From: Planctomycetaceae bacterium
Lineage (GTDB): Bacteria; Planctomycetota; Planctomycetia; Pirellulales; Pirellulaceae
NCBI GenBank assembly: GCA_027487485.1
Contig: JAIYDN010000059.1
Coordinates: 124,001 to 188,000, forward strand
Direction: 5' to 3'
Length of the DNA stretch: 64,000 bases
Part shown: in pieces, positions 10,463-20,498 of the stretch
Numbering within the stretch: the stretch's first letter is position 1
Layout: every line of letters begins with the position of its first letter
The notes under the pieces: generated by a model
The model's input: only the letters and a program-made list of their open reading frames with translations
The model's database searches: none
What the model was told of the DNA's origin: nothing
Position numbers and translations under genes: made by a program

Positions 10463-11491
10463 TCATTTGATCGGAATCAGTGGGAATTGGTGGCTTGGTC
10501 CTAAACAACAGTCTTGGTCGCCAATTCCTGCAGCCTTTTTATGTTCCGTATTCAGATAGGGATGATCAACATGGACTGCATCGATACGATCGACTCGGAC
10601 GTATCGTATCTGGCCGTCGGCAAAGAGAATGTTGGCAGCATTGCGTCCGTGCACCACCGGACCATCACCATTCGACTCCATCGACAGGATGGTATCGCCT
10701 ATCAAAGCAAAATTGCTGTCGGACTCCATCGTCGGGGTGATGTACTGTCCGCTCAAAACGTACCCTAAGTTGTAGGCGTAGTTTCCACCTGCCGTGTAGC
10801 GTAAATTGGTTCGAGTCGAAGGGGAGGCTGACAAGAATGTGATTGTAGTTGGGATAGGTTGATCCAAGTCAATCGACTCGGTTGCGGGGCACCAGACGCG
10901 TTCGGAGGATGCCAGCAAACCGGCATCTTTGAGTCGCATGGGATAAATTCCGGCAAAGGACAAAGGACCATGGATGTCGATATTCGGAACTCGTCTGTCG
11001 GTATTACCGTAGGCAAACGAATGAATGGCTTGACCAAGCTCACGCAGATTGGCGGCGCAAGTAACGCGTCGCGCCGACTCCCTCGAAACAAAGATCGAGG
11101 GTATGACAACGCAGAGAATAATAATGCCAGCAGCCAACGTAACCAAGCTATCAAGCCAAGCGAGTTGGGTGGAAGACGCGTTTTCGAATGTGGGCACAGT
11201 CATCGAACCCGCAGGCACCAATGATTGATCCGAATTGGCGATCAGGGCCATCGTCGATTCAGTAAGGTCGTGCGGCGGGTTGAAATCCGATGGTGCGAGA
11301 TCCGTACTGTCCGGTGTACAATCCAACGAATTGCGAGGAGCCAGCAAATCCTTCAGATCAAGAACTCTTTGAGCAACGACAGGGTCCAAGGACAGCCGCA
11401 GAGCGATCTTCTGTTGTTCATCTTCTGGAAGTGCTTTTAGCAAAAAGCCCAGCAATGTTTCGTCGGAGATATGCTCGTTGTTGCGGCCCAT
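10463..11491 (-). CDS. Anti-sigma-like membrane protein with DUF1559-type C-terminal domain
   Basis: A 342-residue protein encoded 67 bp downstream of an ECF sigma factor gene, so a candidate anti-sigma factor. The cytoplasmic N-terminus (1-110) begins ISDETLLGFLLKALPEDEQQ, like the helical N-termini of planctomycete anti-sigma proteins, but has no zinc-binding HxxxCxxC. One membrane helix spans about 112-136. The outer part starts RESARRVTCAANLRELGQAI, matching the segment that follows the helix in DUF1559 proteins, and near 281-293 it has a His-X10-Asp-Gly motif (HGRNAANILFADG), close to the family's H-X9-DG signature. It seems to be an anti-sigma head joined to a pseudopilin-like sensory domain. 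The anti-sigma role is inferred. Confidence 0.75.
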   Translation of the reverse strand: MGRNNEHISDETLLGFLLKALPEDEQQKIALRLSLDPVVAQRVLDLKDLLAPRNSLDCTPDSTDLAPSDFNPPHDLTESTMALIANSDQSLVPAGSMTVPTFENASSTQLAWLDSLVTLAAGIIILCVVIPSIFVSRESARRVTCAANLRELGQAIHSFAYGNTDRRVPNIDIHGPLSFAGIYPMRLKDAGLLASSERVWCPATESIDLDQPIPTTITFLSASPSTRTNLRYTAGGNYAYNLGYVLSGQYITPTMESDSNFALIGDTILSMESNGDGPVVHGRNAANILFADGQIRYVRVDRIDAVHVDHPYLNTEHKKAAGIGDQDCCLGPSHQFPLIPIK

Positions 11492-11558
11492 CGAAGCGAT
11501 AGATAGTTCCGAAAGGAAAAAGTGGTAGGGTCAAATCATTCGTTGCGGCAGCAACGAT

Positions 11559-12260
11559 TTACTTTTTAGGAGTCTCTGCTTCAGGACTCGTTTCATGGAT
11601 ACGCAACCAGATCTGATTTAGTTTGCGAACCGCAGTAAAAACTCGACTCTTTACGGTGCCGATTGGGATCTGCAGAATTTCGGCGATATCCGAATACTTC
11701 ATGCCCTGATAGAAAGCCAGTTGAATCAGTTGTTGCGTCGGTTCGCTCAGTTCTTGCACTGCCTTGCGAACTCGGGCTCCGGTTTCCTTTTGAATTGCTA
11801 GTTGGTCTGGACTTTCACTTGCGCTTTGGAGACGCTGCGCTAGCGAGTCATCGGAATCGCTTCTAGCGGACTTGGCGTCCAAGCTGACCGCCTGATGCCG
11901 TCGGTTTCTTCGCATGAAGTCGATGCTTTTGTTGCTGGCAATTGCGTACAGCCACGGGCGGAATCGACGTCCTTTTTCAAATTGATCGATGCGAAGATGG
12001 ACACTTAAAAAAGTTGCTTGGAAGACATCTTCTGCCTGTTGTGCGTCCCCGACGAATCGACGCAAGAACGTGAACAGTTCGCGCTCATAACGTTTAACCA
12101 GTTTGGAAAAGACGTCGGGGCTTCGAGATTGAAGGTACGACTCGACCAACTGTTCGTCAGTAACGTCCGAGACCGCTTCGGAGCTGGGAATGGGCAAAAA
12201 GGAAGCGTCAGGCTCCAGCCCTTCTTCGATGCACGTATTCAAGTCCGTTGGTTGGTTCAT
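11559..12260 (-). CDS. ECF-subfamily RNA polymerase sigma factor
   Basis: Region 2 (ELFTFLRRFVGDAQQAEDVF through FRPWLYAIASNKSIDFMRR) directs -10 recognition. Region 4 carries the helix-turn-helix YSDIAEILQIPIGTVKSRVF for -35 recognition. An acidic N-terminal extension of about 45 residues precedes region 2 (in the start chosen here), and a Ser/Asp-rich linker joins regions 2 and 4. The ATG at 12260 (MNQPTDLN) is chosen; the frame could extend 17 residues further to 12311. The next gene on the strand encodes its likely anti-sigma partner. The target genes cannot be read from the window. Confidence 0.9.
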   Translation of the reverse strand: MNQPTDLNTCIEEGLEPDASFLPIPSSEAVSDVTDEQLVESYLQSRSPDVFSKLVKRYERELFTFLRRFVGDAQQAEDVFQATFLSVHLRIDQFEKGRRFRPWLYAIASNKSIDFMRRNRRHQAVSLDAKSARSDSDDSLAQRLQSASESPDQLAIQKETGARVRKAVQELSEPTQQLIQLAFYQGMKYSDIAEILQIPIGTVKSRVFTAVRKLNQIWLRIHETSPEAETPKK

Positions 12261-12546
12261 GATCGCACTTCCGGGAGGTCGTTTTAAAAAATCATCCACC
12301 GTACTTCTCACGACGGATTTTAGGGCTGCTCTTCGGGCCCAAATGTTAATTTTTGGTACTTTTCAAACAGACGATCGTCTTAAGAGTGAGTGCATTGTAA
12401 TCGACGAGCGAGACGGAAGTCAAAGAGATCCATCTCTCGGCCGGCTAAATCCTTAGTAATGATTGACAGCGCTCCGAGGGTTGTTATTCTCGCCTAATTC
12501 TGGTAACTCGGCATTTTTCTATCGTGATGAGAGCGGCTTGAAAGTA

Positions 12547-14298
12547 ATGGGACGGAATTATCGTTGGGCGGCCGCGGGTGATTGGAATGCTTTTTTTGGC
12601 TTGTTGCTGGATAACATCGCCGGTCTTGTTTTAATGGTTGGGTTGTTGGTGGGAGGTTTCGGCATTCCCGCGGACTTCGTTTTGACTCGAATGGTGCCAG
12701 GGACCGCGGTCGGGGTTTTGGTTGGCGATTTGCTTTACTTTTGGCTTGCCTTGCGTTTGGCGAAAAAATCCGGCAGATCGGATGTGACCGCCATGCCGCT
12801 TGGCTTGGACACTCCCAGCATTTTTGGGATCTCCATTTTTGTGGTGGGTGCGGCCTACACGTCGACTCTGCAGTCCGGAAAAACACCGGAAGAGGCTGCG
12901 AATTTTGCTTGGCAGATTGGAATCTGTTGCATGGTTTATTCGAGCTTGCTGAAGTTCATTTGTTCCTTCGGTGGAAGCTGGATTCGCAAGGTCATTCCAC
13001 GAGCGGGATTGTTTGGGTCGCTTGCTTCGATTGCTTTGGTCATCATTAGCTTTGTTCCTTTGGTTGATATCGTTCGCGAGCCTTTGCCAGGATTGATCGC
13101 ATTGTCGATTGTCCTAACCAGCTTGATTGGCCGTGTTCCTTTGCCCGGGAAGATTCCTGGAACATTGATGGCTTTGATTGTTGGTGGCGTTGTTCATTAC
13201 CTTCAACGCATGGTCATGGGTGAGCCCTTGCTTTCGGGCGATTTTGTTTTGACCGCTGGTTACCCGTCGACTGCGTGGATGGAGACCTTTGGATTCGGCT
13301 GGTGGCAACAAATGGGCACCGCTGCCAATTACTTGCCTGTGGTGCTGCCGTTCGCACTTGCGACCGTTGTGGGAGGGATCGATTGCACGGAGTCAGCAGC
13401 CGCGGCGGGGGATGAGTATTCCACGGGGCATGTGTTGGTGATCGAAGCTTTTGCGACTTTGGCGGCTGGAATTTGTGGCGGCGTGATTCAGACCACGCCT
13501 TACATTGGGCACCCTGCTTACAAGGCGATGGGCGGCCGAGCTGCGTATGTACTTGGGACCGCATTGACGATTGGCGCTATCGGGCTGATCGGTGGCTTCA
13601 GTTATTTCTACTTGCTAGTGCCAAAGTCGGTGGTTTACCCGATTCTTATTTTTGTGGGGCTGGAGATATCCTCGCAGAGCTTTTTGGCAACGCCCAAACG
13701 CCACTTTCCTGCATTGGTTTTAGCCTGCGTGCCAGCTCTTGGATTTCTTGCATATCTTTTTGTCGAGCAGGTACTTGGAGGGTTCGGAGTTCTTTCGGTC
13801 CAAAATTCGGTTACGCTGCGACCAGATATTCAGCAAGCCGTCGATGCTTTTGGAAAGTTGGCTAATGAGCCCGATACCGCCACAGATCTCGCGAATCACG
13901 CAAAGACGATTCAGGCGGCCTATGCGATGCGTCCTGATTTACGTTCGGATCTGCAGACCGTTCAATTGATTAAGAACGGCTTTATTTTAACAAGTTTGCT
14001 TTGGGCTTCATTTTTGGCGATGGCCATCGATCGCAGGCTCTACACTTCGGCTCTGTTTTTAGCCATTGCGGGGGTCTTCACGTTATTTGGACTGATTCAT
14101 TGCCCATTGTCGAGCAACGCTTTGTTTTTGCCGATCGCGATTCCTGGCTTAAGTGACTCATGGGTTCTGCCGGCTGAGATGCAAGGTACGGTTTTTCAAT
14201 TAGCCTTTGGATACTTTTTGACTGCAGGCCTGATGCTAGCATGGGGAGTATACTTAAAGCGTACAGATCAAACCGAGCCTGATTTTGATGAAGCGTGA
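12547..14298 (+). CDS. NCS2-like permease (xanthine/uracil permease-type)
   Basis: A 583-residue polytopic inner-membrane protein with about 11-13 hydrophobic helices. The opening GDWNAFFGLLLDNIAGLVLM, the region GDLLYFWLALRLAKKSGRSDVTAMPLGLDTP and the GIDCTESAAAAGDEY block resemble the conserved helices 1, 3 and 8 of nucleobase-cation symporter-2/AzgA-type transporters. The substrate cannot be predicted. The ATG at 12547 is taken because an upstream TTG at 12463 would add 28 non-membrane residues without family similarity. The stop codon overlaps a GTG start of the next gene. There is a non-membrane insert at about 445-495 (DIQQAVDAFGKLANEPDTAT). Confidence 0.75.
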   Translation: MGRNYRWAAAGDWNAFFGLLLDNIAGLVLMVGLLVGGFGIPADFVLTRMVPGTAVGVLVGDLLYFWLALRLAKKSGRSDVTAMPLGLDTPSIFGISIFVVGAAYTSTLQSGKTPEEAANFAWQIGICCMVYSSLLKFICSFGGSWIRKVIPRAGLFGSLASIALVIISFVPLVDIVREPLPGLIALSIVLTSLIGRVPLPGKIPGTLMALIVGGVVHYLQRMVMGEPLLSGDFVLTAGYPSTAWMETFGFGWWQQMGTAANYLPVVLPFALATVVGGIDCTESAAAAGDEYSTGHVLVIEAFATLAAGICGGVIQTTPYIGHPAYKAMGGRAAYVLGTALTIGAIGLIGGFSYFYLLVPKSVVYPILIFVGLEISSQSFLATPKRHFPALVLACVPALGFLAYLFVEQVLGGFGVLSVQNSVTLRPDIQQAVDAFGKLANEPDTATDLANHAKTIQAAYAMRPDLRSDLQTVQLIKNGFILTSLLWASFLAMAIDRRLYTSALFLAIAGVFTLFGLIHCPLSSNALFLPIAIPGLSDSWVLPAEMQGTVFQLAFGYFLTAGLMLAWGVYLKRTDQTEPDFDEA

Positions 14299-15275
14299 GG
14301 ATTCGAATGCGAAGGTATCCTAGTTGGGTCTATCCTGTGCTGGGGCTTGCGTTGGTATGCTTGGCCATCCTGGTCTGGCTGGCGCCCGTCCAGCGATCCA
14401 GAACTTCGCAAGGGAACGGAAGCCCGATTCCTGAGAAATCGGTCCCACTGGAGCTGGTAACGCCTCATCTTTCGAATGCCGACTCACGCATCAACGAAGC
14501 GGTTCGCAATCACTTCCTTCCCGTACGCGCCTTGCTGAATCGAGGGCGTTCCAACACCGACAAGTTCGCCAAACTTGCGTTAGGATGGAGCAGTAAATGG
14601 CGAATAGCAACCGATGCCATTCCCTTTACGAAGGGTGGAAGCAACGAGAAGTATCTCAAGGAACAATTCGAACTGCACGTTTTAAACGGCGCGGAACTTC
14701 AACGGGCGATCGAGCAATGCGTCAACGAATTCATCGCCGAAGTGCACAGCATTGAAAGCAAAATGCTTGTCGACCTTCAAGCGGATGTGCAAGGTTTCTC
14801 TCGAGAGCATCAACTGGCGAAACTGGACCGTCAAGAAATCCAATCGATGTTTGATCAGGCAATATCTAACGCCATGCAAGTGGCTTCTAGTGACCTTCAA
14901 TCCAACATCAGTTCTCAACTGGTTTCTATCGTTGTGGGTGAAGTGCTGACTCAAGTTGCCATTAGACTAGGTGTATCGGCAGGGATTTTGGGGACGGGGG
15001 CTGCCTCGAGTTGGGCCACGCTTGGCATTGGGCTGGTCGTGGGCATTGTCATCGATCAGATCGTGATGACCATTTGGAACAGCTGGAGCGATCCCGAAGG
15101 AAAGCTGGTCGAGTCACTGAATCAGCAATTGGACCTAATGCAGCGGATCATTTGCGATGGGGATCAAGATACCAAAGGCTTGGCTCAGCACTTTGCTGAG
15201 ATTGCGAATTCCCGATCTTCACTTCGACGGAAAGCGGTGCTTGAAATCTACGGTATTGACGGGCTATCGAATTGA
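14295..15275 (+). CDS. Unknown membrane-anchored protein coupled to the permease
   Basis: A 326-residue protein I do not recognise. There is one N-terminal signal-anchor helix (VLGLALVCLAILVWLAP). A helical, charged middle (residues about 55-215) contains QLAKLDRQEIQSMFDQAI. A strongly hydrophobic Gly/Ala stretch follows at about 228-255 (GVSAGILGTGAASSWATLGI), then IGLVVGIVIDQIVMTIWNSW. The C-terminus is helical. The GTG start at 14295 overlaps the permease stop as GTGA, and an ATG lies at 14307. This suggests translational coupling and a role near the transporter, such as an accessory membrane protein. That role is inferred from position only. Confidence 0.7.
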   Translation: MRIRMRRYPSWVYPVLGLALVCLAILVWLAPVQRSRTSQGNGSPIPEKSVPLELVTPHLSNADSRINEAVRNHFLPVRALLNRGRSNTDKFAKLALGWSSKWRIATDAIPFTKGGSNEKYLKEQFELHVLNGAELQRAIEQCVNEFIAEVHSIESKMLVDLQADVQGFSREHQLAKLDRQEIQSMFDQAISNAMQVASSDLQSNISSQLVSIVVGEVLTQVAIRLGVSAGILGTGAASSWATLGIGLVVGIVIDQIVMTIWNSWSDPEGKLVESLNQQLDLMQRIICDGDQDTKGLAQHFAEIANSRSSLRRKAVLEIYGIDGLSN

Positions 15276-15279
15276 CGAG

Positions 15280-15705
15280 CTAAAGAGCGAACATGCTCAA
15301 ATAGTGTTTCTCTGCAGCACGCATTTCCTGGATGTCTTCTTCCTTTTTATCCAGCAACCCAATCACGTGCAGCATGCCGTGAATAACATAAAGAAGCAAT
15401 TCATCATCTCCCTGCCACGCGTGGTGGGGTGCTTCGCGGTCCGCAGTTTCAACGCTAGCAATAATCTCCCCCTCCAGTTCTTCGTCTGTCTCGGTTAAAT
15501 CAAAGCTGATCACATCGGTGGGGTAGTCATGCTGTAGATGCTGTCGGTTGATAAGGTGAATTTCGGCATCGCTCACTAGGGCTACGGAGATTTCGCCGTT
15601 TGCCCAATCGTAATCGGAAGCGATGGTTTCAATGGCCCGTTTCATCCGTGTTGTATCGCATGCTCGGACGTCATCAGAATGGTGAAAGAGAATTCGAATA
15701 GACAT
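15280..15705 (-). CDS. ybeY: Endoribonuclease YbeY (rRNA maturation factor)
   Basis: Single-strand RNase involved in 16S rRNA 3' end maturation and ribosome quality control. The family core is visible: ISVALVSDAEIHLINRQHLQ, the strand TDVISFDLTE, then the zinc helix VIHGMLHVIGLLDKKEEDI followed by MRAAEKHYL. Canonical YbeY has HGxLHLxGYDH with three zinc-binding His. Here the first two are present, but the third position reads Asp/Lys (GLLDK). The ATG at 15705 is preferred to a GTG at 15720. It is convergent with the preceding plus-strand gene, with a gap of 4 bp. Confidence 0.87.
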   Translation of the reverse strand: MSIRILFHHSDDVRACDTTRMKRAIETIASDYDWANGEISVALVSDAEIHLINRQHLQHDYPTDVISFDLTETDEELEGEIIASVETADREAPHHAWQGDDELLLYVIHGMLHVIGLLDKKEEDIQEMRAAEKHYLSMFAL

Positions 15706-16080
15706 TTTGTTAATCTGCACTAGCTAGTGAAAGGCTGTCGCCAGGGGTTATTGTACCGGTCGGGGCGGCTCTTGCGACTGGGCAAGTCTTACGCCGCTAC
15801 ACCTGGTGCAAATCTTTGGAATCATCCCGAAGCTCGTCAAAATTGGTAAAAACACTTCGCAATTCGACAGGTAATGCCGAAACATAGGATGTATCCGCAA
15901 ACCAGTAGTCTGGTCGTACGAGGGGGGGCCCCGTGCAGCGAGTTTTGCATCGTATCAACGGTGATGAATTCGATTTTGTGCACGTAGCTCACTCGCAAGC
16001 GATCTGACAAGGACCGTTTGGAGTGCTGTAGTCAACGACGACAGCTCCACAACGCCGTTTTTTCCCGCAAAAAAAACCGT
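15706..16080. other. Intergenic region between ybeY and the BON-domain gene
   Basis: About 375 bp between divergent genes. It should contain both promoters. No RNA gene, repeat or operator was recognised. A G/C block (GGGGGGGCCCC near 15925) stands out but forms no clear structure. Confidence 0.4.
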
Positions 16081-16092
16081 AGGAGGGTTTCC

Positions 16093-17127
16093 ATGCGACG
16101 ATTCTTTTTGGGCATGGCGATCGCCTCGCTGACCGCCGGTGCTCCCTTGACGGCGTTCGGTGGAGATCGCGAGATCGCCGACGCTATCGTAACTACACTT
16201 AAACAAAAGCAAACGGATGGAACTCTACGTGGGTTCGATCTCGAGCTGAGTGTCGAGGAAGGCAAAGTTGTCATCGGTGGCACGTTTGCTAACAAAGCAC
16301 AATTGGACAGCGTTCTGTATGTAGCTTCGGTTACAAACGGAGTAACTTTAGTCGAAAACAAAGCAAGCATTCGAGAAACAACGCCAGACGTTTCTTCGGT
16401 TGCAACCAACGCTAACAGCTACGTATCACCTGCTTCGGCAAGTGAAGATGCACCCGCTCTTTTGAATGAGCCCGCTCCGATGGGCAACGAAGGTGAACCA
16501 ACGGTTTCGCCAGCAGATGCCAACGTTACCTCGGAAGTTTTGAGTCGGTTGGGAAGTGCACAGTCGGCAGGACGGCTTCGCAACTTTGAAATCGATGTCT
16601 CAACCGTCGACGGCGAAGTATGGACGCGAGGTTATGTGGCTACCCCAGAACAAAAGCAATTGGTTCTCGGTACCGTTCAACGCGTTCCAGGCGTGCGCAA
16701 AGTAATCGATGACATCACTGTAACCGGCGCTGTCCGTCGAGCCAGCACGGAAGCTCCAGTTCCATCATCCATGCCTGTTGTCGGCAGCGGAGCACCGCGA
16801 GCTTTTGCTCCAAGTGCTTTGACCAACGGTTCGATGGGCGGAGTTCCAATGGGGGCCCCAGGTGCACCCGTTGCGATGCAGCCAGGACCTGCTTATGGTG
16901 CTGGAGTTCCAAGGTACGACCAACCAAACATGCCAAGTTATGCATGGCCAAGTTACGCAGCGTATCCAAACTACTCTGCAGTAACCTATCCTAAGCAATA
17001 CAGCGCTTCAGCATGGCCTTACATCGGCCCATTCTACCCATACCCTCAAGTTCCATTGGGATGGCGAAAAGTCGCCTTGGAGTGGGATGACGGGCTGTGG
17101 TACTTGGACTTCACTCACAAGAAGTAG
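16093..17127 (+). CDS. Secreted protein with two BON domains
   Basis: A 344-residue exported protein. The signal peptide MRRFFLGMAIASLTAGAPLTAFG ends near residue 23. Two BON domains follow: one at about 25-90 (EIADAIVTTLKQKQTDGTLR, then VEEGKVVIGGTFANKAQLDS) and one at about 155-220 (SRLGSAQSAGRLRNFEIDVS, then VDGEVWTRGYVATPEQKQLV, ending VPGVRKVIDDI). BON domains bind phospholipid or stabilise envelopes, as in OsmY. The C-terminal third is rich in Pro, Gly, Ala, Met and Tyr (GAPGAPVAMQPGPAYGAG), ending in an aromatic segment. The ATG at 16093 is set by a near-perfect Shine-Dalgarno AGGAGG at 16081-16086. A longer frame from 16018 lacks one. Confidence 0.85.
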   Translation: MRRFFLGMAIASLTAGAPLTAFGGDREIADAIVTTLKQKQTDGTLRGFDLELSVEEGKVVIGGTFANKAQLDSVLYVASVTNGVTLVENKASIRETTPDVSSVATNANSYVSPASASEDAPALLNEPAPMGNEGEPTVSPADANVTSEVLSRLGSAQSAGRLRNFEIDVSTVDGEVWTRGYVATPEQKQLVLGTVQRVPGVRKVIDDITVTGAVRRASTEAPVPSSMPVVGSGAPRAFAPSALTNGSMGGVPMGAPGAPVAMQPGPAYGAGVPRYDQPNMPSYAWPSYAAYPNYSAVTYPKQYSASAWPYIGPFYPYPQVPLGWRKVALEWDDGLWYLDFTHKK

Positions 17128-17170
17128 TCCGATGAAGTCGGTGTGAAGATAAGATCGATGCAAGCATAAA

Positions 17171-17203
17171 AAAAGAGCCGGTAATAATTTACCGGCTCTT
17201 TTC
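17171..17203. terminator. Bidirectional rho-independent terminator
   Basis: A 14-bp stem (17171-17184 with 17189-17202, core GAGCCGGTAA/TTACCGGCTC) has a four-base loop. It is flanked by A-runs on the left and T-runs on the right, so it can end both the BON-domain transcript (plus) and the rplS transcript (minus). Confidence 0.9.
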
Positions 17204-17243
17204 GTTTGATTTTTATGCCACGCCACAAAGGGGCTGGTTGAAA

Positions 17244-17594
17244 CTAAACTCGGCGTTCTTTGAGCCGAACTGCCTTGCCGCTTCGCTCGCGAAGGAAGTA
17301 CAACTTGGCACGACGAATAACAGACCGACGCTTGACTTCGATCTTCTCGATACGAGGCGAGTGAACAGGGAACTTGCGTTCAACACCTTCACCACCCACG
17401 ATGCGGCGAACCACAAACATTTCGCGAGTGCCCGAACCGCTCATCGCAATCACGGTACCACTGAAAATCTGGATCCGCTCTTTGGCACCTTCTTGGATCT
17501 TGGTGTGAACGTCCACGGTGTCACCAATGCCGAACTTGTCGACATTCGCCTTCAAGAAGGGCTGCTCGACCAAGTTAAGAATTTGCTGGCTCAT
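17244..17594 (-). CDS. rplS: 50S ribosomal protein L19
   Basis: A 116-residue ribosomal protein at the 30S/50S interface. Family blocks visible are PFLKANVDKFGIGDTVDVHT, the QEGAKERIQIFSGTVIAMSG segment, FVVRRIVGGEGVERKFPVHS and the basic end RRAKLYFLRERSGKAVRLKE. The ATG at 17594 (MSQQIL) is chosen over an in-frame TTG at 17609. It is monocistronic here; trmD and rpsP, its usual neighbours in many bacteria, are absent. Confidence 0.97.
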   Translation of the reverse strand: MSQQILNLVEQPFLKANVDKFGIGDTVDVHTKIQEGAKERIQIFSGTVIAMSGSGTREMFVVRRIVGGEGVERKFPVHSPRIEKIEVKRRSVIRRAKLYFLRERSGKAVRLKERRV

Positions 17595-17746
17595 GATATG
17601 ACTTGACAATTAAGTTGTTTGAAAACGGGAAATTTGCCCAAAGCCGGAAACGATATCTCCAACCGACATTTTTCCAACGTGAAGGGCCAATATGGTGACG
17701 GATTCGGCCTGGATTGGGAAGAGCAAAACAGCGTAATTTTCGATGA

Positions 17747-18568
17747 TTATCCAGGTGTCTGATGGAAAACGGTAGGCTGTGCGGCCAAGATTCGTCGAAA
17801 CCATACGTCCGACATCTCTGCCACAAAGCGACAGTCCTCATCGTTCGTCGTCAAAAGATGGTTGCAATTAGGCAAACTTATCAGCGACCGACTGTGCCTT
17901 GGAGGGGTCGCTTTCAGGTCGTCCTCCAAGCCGCAGTTGAGTTTCGCGTGAAAAAAACCAACGGTTTCATCGGTGGGAGAATGAAAAACGAGCAATGGCT
18001 TGCTCATCGACCGAACCAATGTTCGAAGGTCGTGGGACCTAAAATCGTCGATCATTTGCTTTTCGATTCGGTACTTTCGCCCTCCGATCGCAACCTCGCC
18101 CGTTCCCATGGCGCTGATACTTGGATCCATATGTTGCAGGAGATCGGCTAGGTGATGCGTGTCGCTGGGGGAGGCGATTGCCACAACCCCTTTCACCAAA
18201 GAGGACTCTGCCATCGACATACTTGCCGCCCCGCCGAAGCTGTGCCCCATCAAAAAAGCGGGATAAGCGTACTCGGAGGCAAGGAAATCGATCGCCCGTT
18301 GTAGATCGAGACGGTTCGTGCTGAAGTTGGTTTGGCTAAAATCGCCCGAACTCCCCCCCAAGCCTGAAAAGTCATACCGCAAGACACCCCAGCCTCGCTC
18401 GGCCAGCTCGCGACTGATCCGAACAATCGCTTTCAGATCCTTGTTGCAGGTGAAGCAATGGGAAAACAAAACAAAACCCAGCGGATTCTCACTGGGAAGT
18501 TCCAAGATGCCGGCCAGAGTATTGTCAGCATGCCCCTCGAACTGGACACGTTGAGTGGTTCTCGACAT
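17747..18568 (-). CDS. Alpha/beta hydrolase
   Basis: A 273-residue serine hydrolase of the alpha/beta fold with no signal peptide. The oxyanion region is LFSHCFTCNKDLKAIVRISR. The nucleophile elbow is GHSFGG (Ser about 118). The acid is in FHSPTDETV and the His in LPNCNHLLT, giving a complete catalytic triad. The arrangement matches the hydrolase half of the alpha/beta hydrolase-OsmC fusion proteins, but the OsmC half is missing here. The substrate is unknown. It starts 4 bp after the stop of the small exported protein gene, so the two form an operon. Confidence 0.85.
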   Translation of the reverse strand: MSRTTQRVQFEGHADNTLAGILELPSENPLGFVLFSHCFTCNKDLKAIVRISRELAERGWGVLRYDFSGLGGSSGDFSQTNFSTNRLDLQRAIDFLASEYAYPAFLMGHSFGGAASMSMAESSLVKGVVAIASPSDTHHLADLLQHMDPSISAMGTGEVAIGGRKYRIEKQMIDDFRSHDLRTLVRSMSKPLLVFHSPTDETVGFFHAKLNCGLEDDLKATPPRHSRSLISLPNCNHLLTTNDEDCRFVAEMSDVWFRRILAAQPTVFHQTPG

Positions 18569-18572
18569 GGGA

Positions 18573-18968
18573 TTACCGAACTCGAGTCATTCGAATTGAA
18601 CCGTTGTCACCAGCCGCTTGGAAATTTCCAGAAAGCTGACTGCCGTTCACTTGCGCTTGCATTTGGTAACTTCCTAGGATCGGCCCTAAGGGTTTGTTGG
18701 CGGTGAGAACGGTGTTTCCTGCACCATCCATCGATGGGTGCAGATCGGTCCGATAAACAAACGGAATTACCAGGGCGAATCGACCAGCGAACCGAGCTTG
18801 GTACGAGCCATCCGATTTCATGCTAATTTTTGCACGCATCGGTCCCTTGTGCCCGTTGGCCCCGCTCTGCCATTGGCCCTTCCAGGTCCCAACAGGGCTT
18901 TCCGCGCGGAGCGAACCTGCCACGAACAAGGTAACCAAAAGGAAGAATAGGATCGTGATGTGTCTCAT
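18573..18968 (-). CDS. Small exported protein of unknown function
   Basis: A 131-residue protein with a signal peptide (MRHITILFFLLVTLFVAGSLRA, cleavage near 22). The mature part begins SPVGTWKGQW and looks like a small beta-sheet domain: alternating hydrophobic strands such as GSYQARFAGRFALVIPFVYR, then a turn, then GSYQMQAQVNGSQLSGNFQA. It resembles lipocalin-like or 'GTW' beta-barrel exported proteins in outline only. It heads a two-gene operon with the alpha/beta hydrolase. Confidence 0.7.
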   Translation of the reverse strand: MRHITILFFLLVTLFVAGSLRAESPVGTWKGQWQSGANGHKGPMRAKISMKSDGSYQARFAGRFALVIPFVYRTDLHPSMDGAGNTVLTANKPLGPILGSYQMQAQVNGSQLSGNFQAAGDNGSIRMTRVR

Positions 18969-19058
18969 GTTTTAACTCTTTTTCGAGGAAGAAAGCGAAT
19001 TGGGAAACCGCAGTGACAAGCATCGTGTCACTGGGCACGGACGCACGGGCTTATTTGA

Positions 19059-20480
<1,422 letters not shown>

Positions 20481-20498
20481 ATTTACTTTGGGCAGTTT

